64,000 nt of DNA from Lachnospiraceae bacterium UBA5899 (lineage in GTDB: Bacteria; Bacillota; Clostridia; Lachnospirales; Lachnospiraceae): assembly GCA_002432425.1 (NCBI GenBank), contig DJEL01000015.1, positions 32,120-96,119 of the forward strand. Reading direction: 5' to 3'. The notes under the pieces were generated by a model. The model was given only the letters and a program-made list of their open reading frames with translations, did no database searches and was not told the origin of the DNA. The position numbers and the translations under genes were made by a program. Positions 7,441 to 17,074 of the stretch are shown piece by piece. Positions within the stretch are counted from its first letter, which is position 1; the number at the start of each line of letters is the position of its first letter.

Positions 7441-8502
7441 ATGAGTCAGGGAAAGAGCATTGCCATCCCTTCCGTATTGAAAATCGGAAAGGGCACACTG
7501 GATCACATCGGAGAATATCTGAAGGATGCGGATTTTGAACAGGTGGTTATTTATTTCGGAAACGGTCTGATTGACATGTTTGGTATGCGTGTCATGGAGT
7601 CATTAAAGGAAGCCGGCATTTCGGTCCGGGAATACCGGGAACTGGACTCCGTCAACATCGAGGATATTATTACACTGGCATTTAATCTGCCCAGCCATGT
7701 GCAGGCGATTATTTCCATCGGCGGCGGAAAGGTCATTGATGCCGGAAAATATGCGGCGTTTTTAAGAAATCTGCCCTTTATCAGCGTGCCGACCTCCAGC
7801 TCCAGCGATGGCTTTTCCAGCGCTTCCGCATCCTTACTTGTGGATGGAAAACGAACCTCCGTGCCGGCGCGTATGGCATACGGCATTGTGGTGGATACGG
7901 AAGTCATTAAGACCGCACCGGAAAAATTCATTTACTCCGGCATCGGCGACATGGTTTCCAAAATCACGGCGGTTTACGACTGGATTTACGAAGGACAGCA
8001 GGGCGTCTGCGTGCCCAACGACGTAGCTATTATGATTGCGAAAAAAGCGGTCAACAGCTTTGTGAGAACGCCTTACGAAAGCATCAAGGACGATTTGTTT
8101 TTGCGGGAGCTTTTAGATTCCCTTGCCATGAGCGGCATTGCCAATGAAATCGCGGGAGGCAGCGCTCCTACCAGCGGCAGCGAACATCTGATTTCCCATG
8201 CGCTGGATAAAATTCTGGAAGTACCCCAGCTTCACGGCATCCAGGTGGGTATTGCTACCTATATTATGAGCAAAGTGCACAACCACCGCTACGTGAGAGT
8301 GAACACCGTGCTTACGGAAACCGGTTTCTGGGAATACACCAAGACACTGAAAATGAGACGTGAAGACTTCTGCAAGGCGATTGATATGGCGCCGTCCATC
8401 AAGCCTTACCGCCACACCTATCTGCACGAGGAAAAATACCGTGAAATGGCAAAGCAGATTGTGCGGGAAGACGAAGTGCTGAAAGATATTTTAGTGGATT
8501 GA
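7441..8502 (+). CDS. Iron-containing alcohol dehydrogenase family; sn-glycerol-1-phosphate dehydrogenase-like
   Basis: A 353-residue enzyme of the dehydroquinate synthase/Fe-ADH superfamily, closest in pattern to glycerol-1-phosphate dehydrogenase (AraM/EgsA): the IISIGGGKVIDAGKY NAD-binding loop (about residues 95-108), VPTSSSSDGFSSASASL, then a TAPEKFIYSGIGDMVSK metal-binding region and a later GSEHLISHALD His. It would reduce dihydroxyacetone phosphate to sn-glycerol-1-phosphate, or act on a related substrate. G1PDH enzymes usually have His or Asp in the PTS-hD segment, so the substrate is uncertain. It stands alone between two repeat regions and may belong to the neighbouring mannan locus only by position. 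Confidence 0.75.
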   Translation: MSQGKSIAIPSVLKIGKGTLDHIGEYLKDADFEQVVIYFGNGLIDMFGMRVMESLKEAGISVREYRELDSVNIEDIITLAFNLPSHVQAIISIGGGKVIDAGKYAAFLRNLPFISVPTSSSSDGFSSASASLLVDGKRTSVPARMAYGIVVDTEVIKTAPEKFIYSGIGDMVSKITAVYDWIYEGQQGVCVPNDVAIMIAKKAVNSFVRTPYESIKDDLFLRELLDSLAMSGIANEIAGGSAPTSGSEHLISHALDKILEVPQLHGIQVGIATYIMSKVHNHRYVRVNTVLTETGFWEYTKTLKMRREDFCKAIDMAPSIKPYRHTYLHEEKYREMAKQIVREDEVLKDILVD

Positions 8503-8528
8503 TGACAGAAAACAGGCAGTGAAGTAAA

Positions 8529-8606
8529 AATGTAAAAAAGATATGTGAAACAGTAATGCAAAAAGATATGTGAAACAGAAATGTAAAAAGATATGTGAAA
8601 AACAGG
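8529..8606 (+). repeat. Three tandem 25-27 bp units between genes
   Basis: Units at 8529-8554, 8555-8579 and 8580-8606 share AATGNAAAAAGATATGTGAAACAG nearly exactly. The whole gap (8503-8649) has no terminator-like stem, so the following beta-mannosidase may be cotranscribed with the dehydrogenase gene. Confidence 0.75.
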
Positions 8607-8649
8607 CTTGCGCGGAGTGCAGGCAAATACCGGATAAAAGGAAAAAATA

Positions 8650-11100
8650 ATGGAAAAAATCAGTTTACAGGATGGATTTACCTTAAAGGTACTGGGAGAA
8701 AATGTGTATCACATCCCGGAAGAAGAGATAGAAGCGAAGGTACCCGGCACTGTGTACGGCACGCTGCTTGACAAAGGGCTTATGCCGGATCCGTATTTCA
8801 CGGAAAATGAACTGACGGCAACAAAGCTTATGGAAAACGACTTTGAATACCGGAAGGAATTTTTCGTGACGGAAGAGATGACGGCGGCGGACGGTCTGTA
8901 TCTGGTGTTTGAAGGCATCGATACCCTGAGTGACATTTATCTGAACGAGGAAAAAATCGGCAGCACCGACAACATGCACCATACTTATACATTTGATGTG
9001 CTGGAACGGTTAAAAATCGGAGAAAATGTGCTGCAGGTGGTGCTGCATTCCCCCATCCGTTATATTAAAGAAGAAAATGAAAAAATTTACACCGGGGGCA
9101 GTCTGGAATGTATGGAGGGATTTCCGCATCTCAGAAAAGCCCACTGCATGTTTGGATGGGACTGGGGGCCCAGACTGCCGGATGCCGGCATTTTCCGTCC
9201 GGTCTATCTGGAGAAAATAGAAAAAGCCAAAATCGACAGTGTGTATGTGATGCAAAATCACAGGGACGGTGCGGTCAGTCTGTCTTTCCGTACCGATTTG
9301 GTCAATCTTGCGGCAAAGGAAACGCAGGTGACCATAGAGGTTCTTTCTCCCGATGGCGAAGTGTACAGACAGCAGACGGACGGCAGCATCTTTATCGGAA
9401 ATCCGAAGCTCTGGTGGCCGAACGGTTACGGCGAGCAGCCGCTTTATACGGTAAAAGCCGTGCTTACGGCGGACGGCAGGGAAGTGGATACCTGGGAAAA
9501 GAAAATCGGTCTCCGCACCATGACAGTCAATACCGGGAAGGATGAGTGGGGCAACTGTTTTGCCCATGAAGTCAACGGCCTTAAAATTTTTGCCATGGGT
9601 GCGGATTACATACCGGAGGACAATCTGTTAGGCAGAGTCAACAAAGAACGCACAAGGAAGCTCCTTATGGATTGTAAGGCAGCCAACTACAATACCGTAA
9701 GAATCTGGGGCGGCGGTTATTATCCGGACGATTATTTTTACGATATCTGCGATGAGCTGGGACTGCTTATCTGGCAGGATTTCATGTTTGCTTGTGCATC
9801 CTATGAACTGGATGAGGCATTTGATAAAAATATCCGGGAAGAAGTACGGCAGAATGTACGCAGGCTGCGTCACCATGCCAGCATCGGACTCTGGTGCGGC
9901 AACAACGAAATGGAAACCCAGACGTTAGATAAATGCTGGAAGCCTTCCGAAAAACAGAAATGTGATTACATTAAAATTTTTGAATACATCATACCGCAAG
10001 TCGTAAAAGCAGAAGACCCGCAGGGCTTTTACTGGCCGTCCTCCCCGTCCTCAGGAGGAAATTACGACAATCCCTGGGACGAAAACAGAGGGGATGCCCA
10101 TTACTGGGATGTATGGCACGGCGAAAAGCCGTTTACGGACTACAGGAAGTACCACTTCCGTTATCTGTCCGAGTTTGGCTTCCAGTCCTTCCCATGCCTG
10201 AAAACAGTGGAGAGCTTTACAATGCCGGAGGACAGGAATATATTCTCCAGAGTCATGGAAATGCACCAGAGAAACAAGGCAGCCAACGGCAAAATCATGA
10301 ATTATATGGCGCAGACCTACCTGTATCCGGGCGATTTTGAAACACTTCTGTATGCTTCCCAGCTTCTGCAGGCGGAAGCCATCCGGTACGGCGTGGAACA
10401 TTTCCGCAGATACCGCGGAAGATGCATGGGTGCAGTGGTATGGCAGCTTAACGACATCTGGCCGGTGGCGTCCTGGGCAAGCATTGACTACTACGGACGA
10501 TGGAAAGCCCTGCACTATGCGGAGAAGAAAATGTTTGCACCCATCCTGCTTTCCTGTGAGGAAACGGGCGAACTGAGCGAAAGACCCTTCTGCATTACCG
10601 AGCGGAAAAAGCCCATTGAAAAAAGTGTCCGCTTCCATGTGGCAAACGAAACATGGAAAGAATTTACGGGAAGCATTGAGTGGGAGCTCAGAACCCCGGA
10701 TGCGGCAGTTGTAGAAAGCGGCATTCTTTCCGTGACAGCACTTTCCTTTGACGGTGTTTTTTTAGAGAAAATCGACTTCTCCGATAAGGACGAAAGAGGC
10801 GTTTATGTAAGCTACCGCCTGCGGAACGAAGAAAAAGAAATAGTTTCGGAAGGCACCACACTGTTTACACCGCCCAAGCATTTTAAGTTTGAAAATCCGG
10901 AGCTCTCTTTTACCGTGGAAGGAAAAAAGATTACAGTTTCTTCCAGGGCTTACGCCAAGAGCGTGGAAATTGTGGCGCTGGACGGGGATGTGCGTTTCTC
11001 AGACAATTATTTTGATTTGAACGGGGACAGCAAAACCGTGGAGATTGTGGAAGGAAATGCTACAAGCCTTAAGATAAGAAGTGTATACGATATCCGTTAA
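8650..11100 (+). CDS. Beta-mannosidase (GH2)
   Basis: An 816-residue exo-beta-mannosidase of glycoside hydrolase family 2 that removes mannose from the non-reducing end of mannooligosaccharides. In order: an N-terminal jelly roll with WDWGPRLPDAG (about 172-182), an Ig-like middle with LWWPNGYGEQPLY, and the TIM barrel with the acid/base Glu in CGNNEME (about E420), the nucleophile Glu in LSEFGFQSFP (about E508), and WQLNDIWPVASW. No signal peptide, so it acts in the cytoplasm on imported sugars. AAGGAAAAAATA precedes the ATG. A terminator follows. Confidence 0.93.
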   Translation: MEKISLQDGFTLKVLGENVYHIPEEEIEAKVPGTVYGTLLDKGLMPDPYFTENELTATKLMENDFEYRKEFFVTEEMTAADGLYLVFEGIDTLSDIYLNEEKIGSTDNMHHTYTFDVLERLKIGENVLQVVLHSPIRYIKEENEKIYTGGSLECMEGFPHLRKAHCMFGWDWGPRLPDAGIFRPVYLEKIEKAKIDSVYVMQNHRDGAVSLSFRTDLVNLAAKETQVTIEVLSPDGEVYRQQTDGSIFIGNPKLWWPNGYGEQPLYTVKAVLTADGREVDTWEKKIGLRTMTVNTGKDEWGNCFAHEVNGLKIFAMGADYIPEDNLLGRVNKERTRKLLMDCKAANYNTVRIWGGGYYPDDYFYDICDELGLLIWQDFMFACASYELDEAFDKNIREEVRQNVRRLRHHASIGLWCGNNEMETQTLDKCWKPSEKQKCDYIKIFEYIIPQVVKAEDPQGFYWPSSPSSGGNYDNPWDENRGDAHYWDVWHGEKPFTDYRKYHFRYLSEFGFQSFPCLKTVESFTMPEDRNIFSRVMEMHQRNKAANGKIMNYMAQTYLYPGDFETLLYASQLLQAEAIRYGVEHFRRYRGRCMGAVVWQLNDIWPVASWASIDYYGRWKALHYAEKKMFAPILLSCEETGELSERPFCITERKKPIEKSVRFHVANETWKEFTGSIEWELRTPDAAVVESGILSVTALSFDGVFLEKIDFSDKDERGVYVSYRLRNEEKEIVSEGTTLFTPPKHFKFENPELSFTVEGKKITVSSRAYAKSVEIVALDGDVRFSDNYFDLNGDSKTVEIVEGNATSLKIRSVYDIR

Positions 11101-11109
11101 ACGAAACTA

Positions 11110-11176
11110 AAAAAGGACTGTACGCAGACGCCTTTCTTTCTGAAAAGAAGACGGCAGAGCGGGCAGTCCTTTTTGC
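11110..11176. terminator. Terminator shared by convergent genes
   Basis: AAAAAGGACTG (11110-11120) pairs with CAGTCCTTTTT (11164-11174). Each side carries the needed A/T run, so it can stop transcripts from both the beta-mannosidase and the converging GH26 gene. Confidence 0.85.
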
Positions 11177-11213
11177 TGCAAAGAACAGCGGCAGCATGCT
11201 GCATATAGAAATA

Positions 11214-12128
11214 TCACGCCTTATAATAGGAAGGCAGGCTTTCCAACGTTATCACATAGGGATGATTGTAAATATAGTGGATGTATTCGGGCGTATTCTG
11301 TTCGTGAATATGGATGGTGTGCCAGGTTAAAAACCAGCACCAGTCTATCCTTTTTGCAATCATTTCCGCAGGGTCTGGAATAGGTCCGTTTTCATGGTGG
11401 CAGATGGGCATGCGTTTTGCGGTCTGATGCTCCAAAAAATGATAGAGCTCTTCGTGAATACCCTCGGAATAGGCGTCGCCGCCGATAACATCCACCACAT
11501 CGTCACCGGGATACCAGCCCTCATGCAGCTCGTGGGAATATCCCAGTACCCAGATTAAATTATGAAGACCGTGGAAGTTGACATAACGGTCATACATCAG
11601 ACGCCAGAGCTTTTTGAAAGCTTCCGGGCCGCCCTTTCCCCACCAGAACCAGGCACCGTCAAATTCATGAAGCGGGCGGAATAAAACGGGGATATCCGCT
11701 TCCTGCAATTCTTTCAAAGCGTTGGCAACCACATCTAAATTCGACAGAAGTCCTTCATGCAGAGCCGTTCCGGGGGTTAAAAGCTCCTCCATATCCACGG
11801 ACTCCTGACTGGAAGGGTATCCGACACCGTAAGGCGGAATGCCCCAGTGCCAGCAGATGGAAACGATACCGCCCCGGTCAAACCATTCCTTCGCACGTTT
11901 GTTTACCCCTTCATAATCATGTTCAATATAATCCAGCCCCAAAATAGCGGGCAGATGGCCGCTGCATTTCTTTATGTGGGCAAGCTCATCCCCGTGTGTT
12001 TTGTCGCAGGGGCATTCCTGTTGGCCGGAGAGTATGCCTTTTCCTTTTAAGGAGAGCAGAAAGTCGTACAGATGCTTTGTGCGGGCTGTGGCACTTAAAT
12101 CCGTAAGCATAGCGGTATGGTTTTCCAT
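11214..12128 (-). CDS. Cytoplasmic endo-beta-1,4-mannanase (GH26)
   Basis: A 304-residue GH26 catalytic domain without signal peptide or binding module. The GH26 landmarks are ILSGQQE near the start, SICWHWG (about 90-96), the acid/base Glu in FRPLHEFDGAWFWWG (E155) and the nucleophile Glu in HHENGPIPD (E246). Start at 12128 is chosen because GAGAGG lies 8 bases upstream; the longer reading to 12173 has no such site. It would cut longer beta-mannan oligosaccharides inside the cell, possibly trimming them for the exo-acting enzymes; mannobiohydrolase activity is an alternative. Divergent from the secreted GH26 gene. Confidence 0.92.
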   Translation of the reverse strand: MENHTAMLTDLSATARTKHLYDFLLSLKGKGILSGQQECPCDKTHGDELAHIKKCSGHLPAILGLDYIEHDYEGVNKRAKEWFDRGGIVSICWHWGIPPYGVGYPSSQESVDMEELLTPGTALHEGLLSNLDVVANALKELQEADIPVLFRPLHEFDGAWFWWGKGGPEAFKKLWRLMYDRYVNFHGLHNLIWVLGYSHELHEGWYPGDDVVDVIGGDAYSEGIHEELYHFLEHQTAKRMPICHHENGPIPDPAEMIAKRIDWCWFLTWHTIHIHEQNTPEYIHYIYNHPYVITLESLPSYYKA

Positions 12129-12527
12129 AAGAAAAATCCTCTCTTTTTGCAATATTTTCCATGAGTTTACCATAATTATTCCGGAAATGGAAGAACTTTA
12201 ACTAAAAAAACTTAAATTAAGCTAAAACACTGTGGATAATAGGCTAAAAAGTGATAAAAATGAAGTGAATTACACGTAAAAAAAGCATAAAACAAATATA
12301 AAATAAAAATTAAGGTCAAAAAAATATACAAGAGCACCAAAACGCCGGAAAATCCCATAATTAAAAAATGCACAAAAAGTACAAATAAATATTGTCCAAA
12401 TCGACAAAATGCATAAATGCTATTGCGGTTTCGGGTTATTTATAGTAAGATTGCTATATAAGTTAAAATTACTTAAAAGAACTTAAAAGCTTAATCAACG
12501 ATTATTGCAGCATAGATGGGAGACACC
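12129..12527. promoter_or_regulatory. Divergent control region of the mannan locus
   Basis: About 400 AT-rich bases without a gene separate the two GH26 genes and must hold both promoters. Rightward, TTGCGG (12423-12428), 17 bases and TAAGAT is a plausible sigma-A site. A palindrome CTTAAATTAAG lies at 12211-12221 and related TTAA-rich elements (ACTTAAAAGAACTTAAAAGCTTAA) at 12470-12493, just downstream of the rightward promoter. These are candidate operators for the LacI-type regulator encoded at 31078. No RNA structure stands out. Confidence 0.5.
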
Positions 12528-14048
12528 ATGAAAAGAGGCGGCAGAGCAATCAGCATCGGACTGAGTGCGGTGATGGGACTGACAGCGGCAGGCTGCGGAC
12601 AGTCCGGCACCGATAATGCACAGGAGTCCGTGCCCTATGTACCGGAAGTCATAGGCATATATGAAGCAGAAGAAGCAGCGGGCACAGGGAATGTGAAGGC
12701 TGCTGTTTCCCTTGTGAAAGAGGGATATTCCGGAAACGGTTATGTAGAGGGTTTTGAAAACGACGATGACTCCTGCACATTTGATGTGGATATACCGGAA
12801 GACGGATTTTACGATTTGAATTTTGTCTGTGCTTCGCTTGGCGGAGAGAAAGACAACTATGTGAAGATTGACGGGGGATCGGCGGGGACGATTCACACGG
12901 AGGACAGTGATTTTTCCGACTGCGTGTTAGAACGGGTTTATCTGGAAACGGGTACCCACAAGGTCAGTGTGGTCAAGTACTGGGGCTGGATAAGCCTTGA
13001 CTGTCTGAAGGTTACGACCTCCCAGCCGATTTCTTCCTCCCTTTATAAAGTGGATGCGGCGCTTTGCAACAAGAACGCATCCGAGGAAACCAAGAGGCTT
13101 TACAGTTTCTTACTTGACAATTACGGAGAAAAGTTCATATCCGGGCAGTTCTGCGATACGGGACAGTTCGGAAAGGAGTTCCAGGTGATTAAGAGCGCCA
13201 CGGGAAAGACCCCGGCGGTTCTGGGACTCGACTTTATGGAGTACACGCCCTCACGGGTGGAGAAAGGCTCCAAGGGCACTTCCACAGAGCTTGCCAAAAG
13301 CTTCTGGGAAAACGGCGGTATCGTTACTTTCTGCTGGCACTGGAATGCACCGACCAAATACATAACCGGCCAATGGTACAGCGCCTTCTATACGGACTCC
13401 ACCAACATCAATCTGCAGAAGATTATGGACGGTGAGGACAAGGAAGGATACGACCTTTTGATGGCGGACATCGATGCCATTGCCGAACAGCTTCTTATAT
13501 TAAAGGAAGCAAAGGTGCCGATATTGTTCCGGCCCCTGCACGAAGCAAGCGGCGGATGGTTCTGGTGGGGAGCCAGCGGACCGGAAGCCTACAAAGAGCT
13601 ATACAAGCTTTTGTATGACAGACTCACCAATGAGTACGGACTTGACAACCTTATCTGGGTGTGGAACGGACAGGATGCCGAATGGTATCCGGGAGACGAA
13701 TATGTGGACATCATCGGCGAGGATATTTATCCCGGTGAAAGGGTTTACCAGTCACAGATTGCTTCCTATCTGAATGCAGCTACCAATTACAGCACCGAAA
13801 ACAAAATGGTTTACCTCACGGAAAACGGATGTCTGTTTGACCCCGACCTTGCAAGAAGAGACGGAGCCATGTGGGGAATGTGGTGCACCTGGTCGGGTGA
13901 ATTCGTAGCGAAGGATACTTCCCTGTTCCAGCTAAGTGAACAGTATACGGAAGAATCCATGCTAAAGAAGGTATATGAAGACGAAGATGTCATTACTTTG
14001 GAAGATTTACCGGATTTGAAAACGTACAAAATTAGAAAAGGATTATAA
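12528..14048 (+). CDS. Surface lipoprotein endo-beta-mannanase (CBM35-like + GH26)
   Basis: A 506-residue secreted mannanase. The N-terminus has a signal peptide and lipobox LTAAGC (lipid-bearing C23). A beta-sandwich module of the CBM35 type follows (about 40-165, with YEAEEA, GYSGNGYVEGF and GTHKVSVVKYW), then the GH26 barrel (about 180-500) with the acid/base Glu in FRPLHEASGGWFWWG (E339) and nucleophile Glu in LTENG (E432). It cuts mannan or glucomannan at the cell surface to oligosaccharides for the transporter genes downstream. GGGAG precedes the ATG at 12528 (preferred to the in-frame ATG at 12516). First gene of the large operon. Confidence 0.92.
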   Translation: MKRGGRAISIGLSAVMGLTAAGCGQSGTDNAQESVPYVPEVIGIYEAEEAAGTGNVKAAVSLVKEGYSGNGYVEGFENDDDSCTFDVDIPEDGFYDLNFVCASLGGEKDNYVKIDGGSAGTIHTEDSDFSDCVLERVYLETGTHKVSVVKYWGWISLDCLKVTTSQPISSSLYKVDAALCNKNASEETKRLYSFLLDNYGEKFISGQFCDTGQFGKEFQVIKSATGKTPAVLGLDFMEYTPSRVEKGSKGTSTELAKSFWENGGIVTFCWHWNAPTKYITGQWYSAFYTDSTNINLQKIMDGEDKEGYDLLMADIDAIAEQLLILKEAKVPILFRPLHEASGGWFWWGASGPEAYKELYKLLYDRLTNEYGLDNLIWVWNGQDAEWYPGDEYVDIIGEDIYPGERVYQSQIASYLNAATNYSTENKMVYLTENGCLFDPDLARRDGAMWGMWCTWSGEFVAKDTSLFQLSEQYTEESMLKKVYEDEDVITLEDLPDLKTYKIRKGL

Positions 14049-14072
14049 AAAAGGAAAGAGAGAGGTATCACT

Positions 14073-17057
14073 ATGAAGCGAAGGGAAACCGGCAAAAAAA
14101 TCATAGCGCTTGCATTAACCGTTGCCATGGCAATGACCTTACTTCCCGGCACAGGGCTGGAAGGATATGCCAAGACAGACAAGTTGATGGATGATTTTGA
14201 TGACATCATCAGTACCTACAATATCGATCCTTCCATTCCTTCTTATAAAGAATATAAAAAGGAACACGAAGGCGGTAAGAAACCCGAAACGAGCATAGAG
14301 GTTCCGGCAGGAGAGTTTGTCAGATATGAAGAAAGCGACGCTCCCGCAACACCGGAAATCTATACGGATTACGAAGGCATGGCTGGAGACAGCGTGCTGA
14401 CCAGTGAAGACTCCCTGATTGAGTTTGAGGTTACCGTACCGGAAAGCGGATTATACAATGTATCCGTTGTATACTATCCGGTGGAAGGCAAGAACTCCGA
14501 TATCGAGAGAAGCTTTTTCGTAGACGGCGAGTTACCGTTTGCGGAACTGTCGCTTTTATCCTTCACAAGAGTCTGGGCAAACTACGGAGAATCTTCCTAT
14601 GTAAATGAAGACGGCGTTACCATACTGGAGTGGGCAAAAGACAACCAGGGCAACGATGTAAAACCCAAGACTGCGGAAATTCCGGAATGGCAGTCCCGGT
14701 ATTTATACGACAGCAACGGTTACATCACAGAGCCCCTTTCCGTATACTTTGAAGAAGGAACCCACACTATTTCCATGGTTTCCTTAAAAGAGCCGATGCT
14801 GATTAACAAACTGGTACTGAACAACGCAGGCGATTCCAAAACCTACGAAGAGGTAAAAGCAGAGTGGGATGCGCAGGGTGCAAAAGACACCAGCGGCGTA
14901 CATATCGTTCTGGAAGGTGAATATGCTTCCAAGACTTCTTCCCAGATGCTTTATCCCCAGCAGGACCAGTCCTCTCCTTCCGTATCTCCTTCCAGTGCAA
15001 AAGCACTCTTAAACAACTCCATCGGCGGCAACTCCTGGAGACTGGTAGGACAGTGGATTGAATGGGATTTCGATGTGCCGGAAGACGGCTACTACGATAT
15101 CACCCTTTACGATAAGCAGAACTTCTCAAGAGGTATTCACGTATCCAGACGAATTACCATTGACGGAGAAGTACCTTTTGAAGAACTGAACGATTACGCA
15201 TTTGATTACGGACAGAGCTGGAGAGAAGATGTGATTTCCGATGACAACGGAACACCTTACAAATTCTACATGACCAAGGGACACCATACACTCCGCATGG
15301 AAGTTGTCCTGGGTGAGTTCTCCGAAATCGTAGGTCTTGTGGAAAACTCCGTACAGCAGCTCAACAACATCTACAGACAGGTTATCAAAGTAACCGGTGT
15401 ACAGCCGGATACCTACCGTGACTATCAGCTTGCCGCAACTCTGCCGGAGTTACACGACCAGCTGGTAGAAGCAAGAGAAACCTTAAATCAGGCATTGACC
15501 CGTCTGGAACAGGTAGCAGGAAAGAACACCGATAAGAAGACCGTTCTTCTGACCATGCTTGACCAGCTTGATGACCTGATTGACGATGAAGAATACTTTG
15601 TAAGAACCATTTCTTCCTATAAGGTAAACGTCAGAGCACTGGGTACCTGGATTACACAGGTTATCAGCCAGCCTCTGCAGATTGACCGCATCAACATCAC
15701 ATCCCCGGATGTGAAAGTAAAATATGACCACAAAGGATTTTTCGCTTCCGCAGGTTACGAAGTACAGAGACTGTATTACTCCTTCGTAATCGACTACAAC
15801 AACATCGGCAGCGTAACGGAAGACAAGGACACCGAGTCCATTACCCTCTGGATTGGTTCCGGCCGTGACCAGGCAAACGTAATCAAATCCTTAGTCGATG
15901 AAAGCTTTACCAATGAAACGGGCATCGGCGTAAACGTACAGCTCGTTGATATGACTACCTTATTAAAAGCAACACTGGTCGGCGAAGGCCCCGATGTGGC
16001 AATCCAGGTGGCAAACACCAACGGTGTGGCAGGCGCCGTACTTGCCACCGGTAATGATACCCCGGTCAACTACGGTATCCGTAATGCGGTACTGGATTTA
16101 TCCCAGTTTGACGATGTGGACGAAGTAATGGCAAGATTCCCCGAAGCGGCATACGAACAGTTCGTTTACGACGGCGCCATTTACGCACTGCCGGAAACCA
16201 TTACCTACCCGGTTATGTTCTACCGCAAGGATATCTTAAAGGAAATCGGTCTGGAAGTACCTACCACATGGGACGAAGTAAAAGTAGCCATGACCGTGCT
16301 TGCCAAGAACCAGATGGAATTCGGTATGTTGGCAAACGAGCAGATTTTCGCATCCATGCTCTACCAGAACGGCGGTACCTACTATAACGAAGACGGTACG
16401 GCATCCGCACTGGACTCCGACATTGCAGTAAGCACCTTCAAGGACTTCTGCGAATACTACACAGATTACAAGCTGGACAAAGAAACCAGTGTGGAAGAAC
16501 GTTTCCGTACCGGTGAATGTCCGATTATCATTGCAGACTACACCGTTTACAACAACTTCGCCGTATCCGCACCGGATATCGCAGGTCTCTGGAGCTTTAC
16601 CCAGATTCCGGGTACCGTAAAGGAAGACGGCAGCGTGGACCACTCCGTAGCAAGTACCGGTCTTGCCAGCATGATTATGGCGGATACCGAGCATGCGGAT
16701 GCAAGCTGGCAGTTCTTAAAGTGGTGGACCAGCGAAGAAACCCAGACCAAGTACGGCCGTGAAATGGAAGGTCTGATGGGCAGTGCGGCGAGAGTACCGA
16801 CCGCCAATTACGAAGCATTCTTAAATATGCCCTGGCCGGTAGATGACTTTGAAGCATTACAGGAATCCATGAAATGGGTGAAAGGTATTCCGCAGGTACC
16901 CGGCGGTTACTATTCCTGGAGAAACGTATACAATGCATTCTATACCGTAGTAAACAATAACGATACGGCGCTTCCGAGAGAAGAGTTGATGGATAAGGTT
17001 ATTTACATCAATGCCGAAATTGATTACAAGCGTGAAGAGCTGGAACTGGATAAATAG
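14073..17057 (+). CDS. Giant secreted protein: carbohydrate-binding domains fused to a family 1 solute-binding domain
   Basis: A 994-residue secreted protein. A signal peptide occupies about residues 1-32 but there is no lipobox cysteine. Two jelly-roll, CBM-like domains follow (about 85-255 and 280-415, each with an FDVPEDGYYD-type strand and an EGTHTI/KGHHTL edge), a helical linker (about 425-510), a beta-rich connector, and from about residue 588 a complete family 1 extracellular solute-binding domain (TLWIGSGRDQ, PDVAIQVAN, YALPETITYPVMFYRKD, FLKWWTSEETQ). It probably captures mannooligosaccharides or polymer ends and delivers them to the permeases just downstream. A plain solute-binding protein is about 400-450 residues, so the fusion more than doubles it. 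How it stays at the surface is not evident. Confidence 0.85.
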   Translation: MKRRETGKKIIALALTVAMAMTLLPGTGLEGYAKTDKLMDDFDDIISTYNIDPSIPSYKEYKKEHEGGKKPETSIEVPAGEFVRYEESDAPATPEIYTDYEGMAGDSVLTSEDSLIEFEVTVPESGLYNVSVVYYPVEGKNSDIERSFFVDGELPFAELSLLSFTRVWANYGESSYVNEDGVTILEWAKDNQGNDVKPKTAEIPEWQSRYLYDSNGYITEPLSVYFEEGTHTISMVSLKEPMLINKLVLNNAGDSKTYEEVKAEWDAQGAKDTSGVHIVLEGEYASKTSSQMLYPQQDQSSPSVSPSSAKALLNNSIGGNSWRLVGQWIEWDFDVPEDGYYDITLYDKQNFSRGIHVSRRITIDGEVPFEELNDYAFDYGQSWREDVISDDNGTPYKFYMTKGHHTLRMEVVLGEFSEIVGLVENSVQQLNNIYRQVIKVTGVQPDTYRDYQLAATLPELHDQLVEARETLNQALTRLEQVAGKNTDKKTVLLTMLDQLDDLIDDEEYFVRTISSYKVNVRALGTWITQVISQPLQIDRINITSPDVKVKYDHKGFFASAGYEVQRLYYSFVIDYNNIGSVTEDKDTESITLWIGSGRDQANVIKSLVDESFTNETGIGVNVQLVDMTTLLKATLVGEGPDVAIQVANTNGVAGAVLATGNDTPVNYGIRNAVLDLSQFDDVDEVMARFPEAAYEQFVYDGAIYALPETITYPVMFYRKDILKEIGLEVPTTWDEVKVAMTVLAKNQMEFGMLANEQIFASMLYQNGGTYYNEDGTASALDSDIAVSTFKDFCEYYTDYKLDKETSVEERFRTGECPIIIADYTVYNNFAVSAPDIAGLWSFTQIPGTVKEDGSVDHSVASTGLASMIMADTEHADASWQFLKWWTSEETQTKYGREMEGLMGSAARVPTANYEAFLNMPWPVDDFEALQESMKWVKGIPQVPGGYYSWRNVYNAFYTVVNNNDTALPREELMDKVIYINAEIDYKREELELDK

Positions 17058-17074
17058 AAAGGAGGAAACAAGCA

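Noticed and set aside
12495..12896. Minus-strand ORF over the start of the secreted GH26 gene
   Set aside because: Shadow of the signal peptide and CBM35-like coding region; no binding site.
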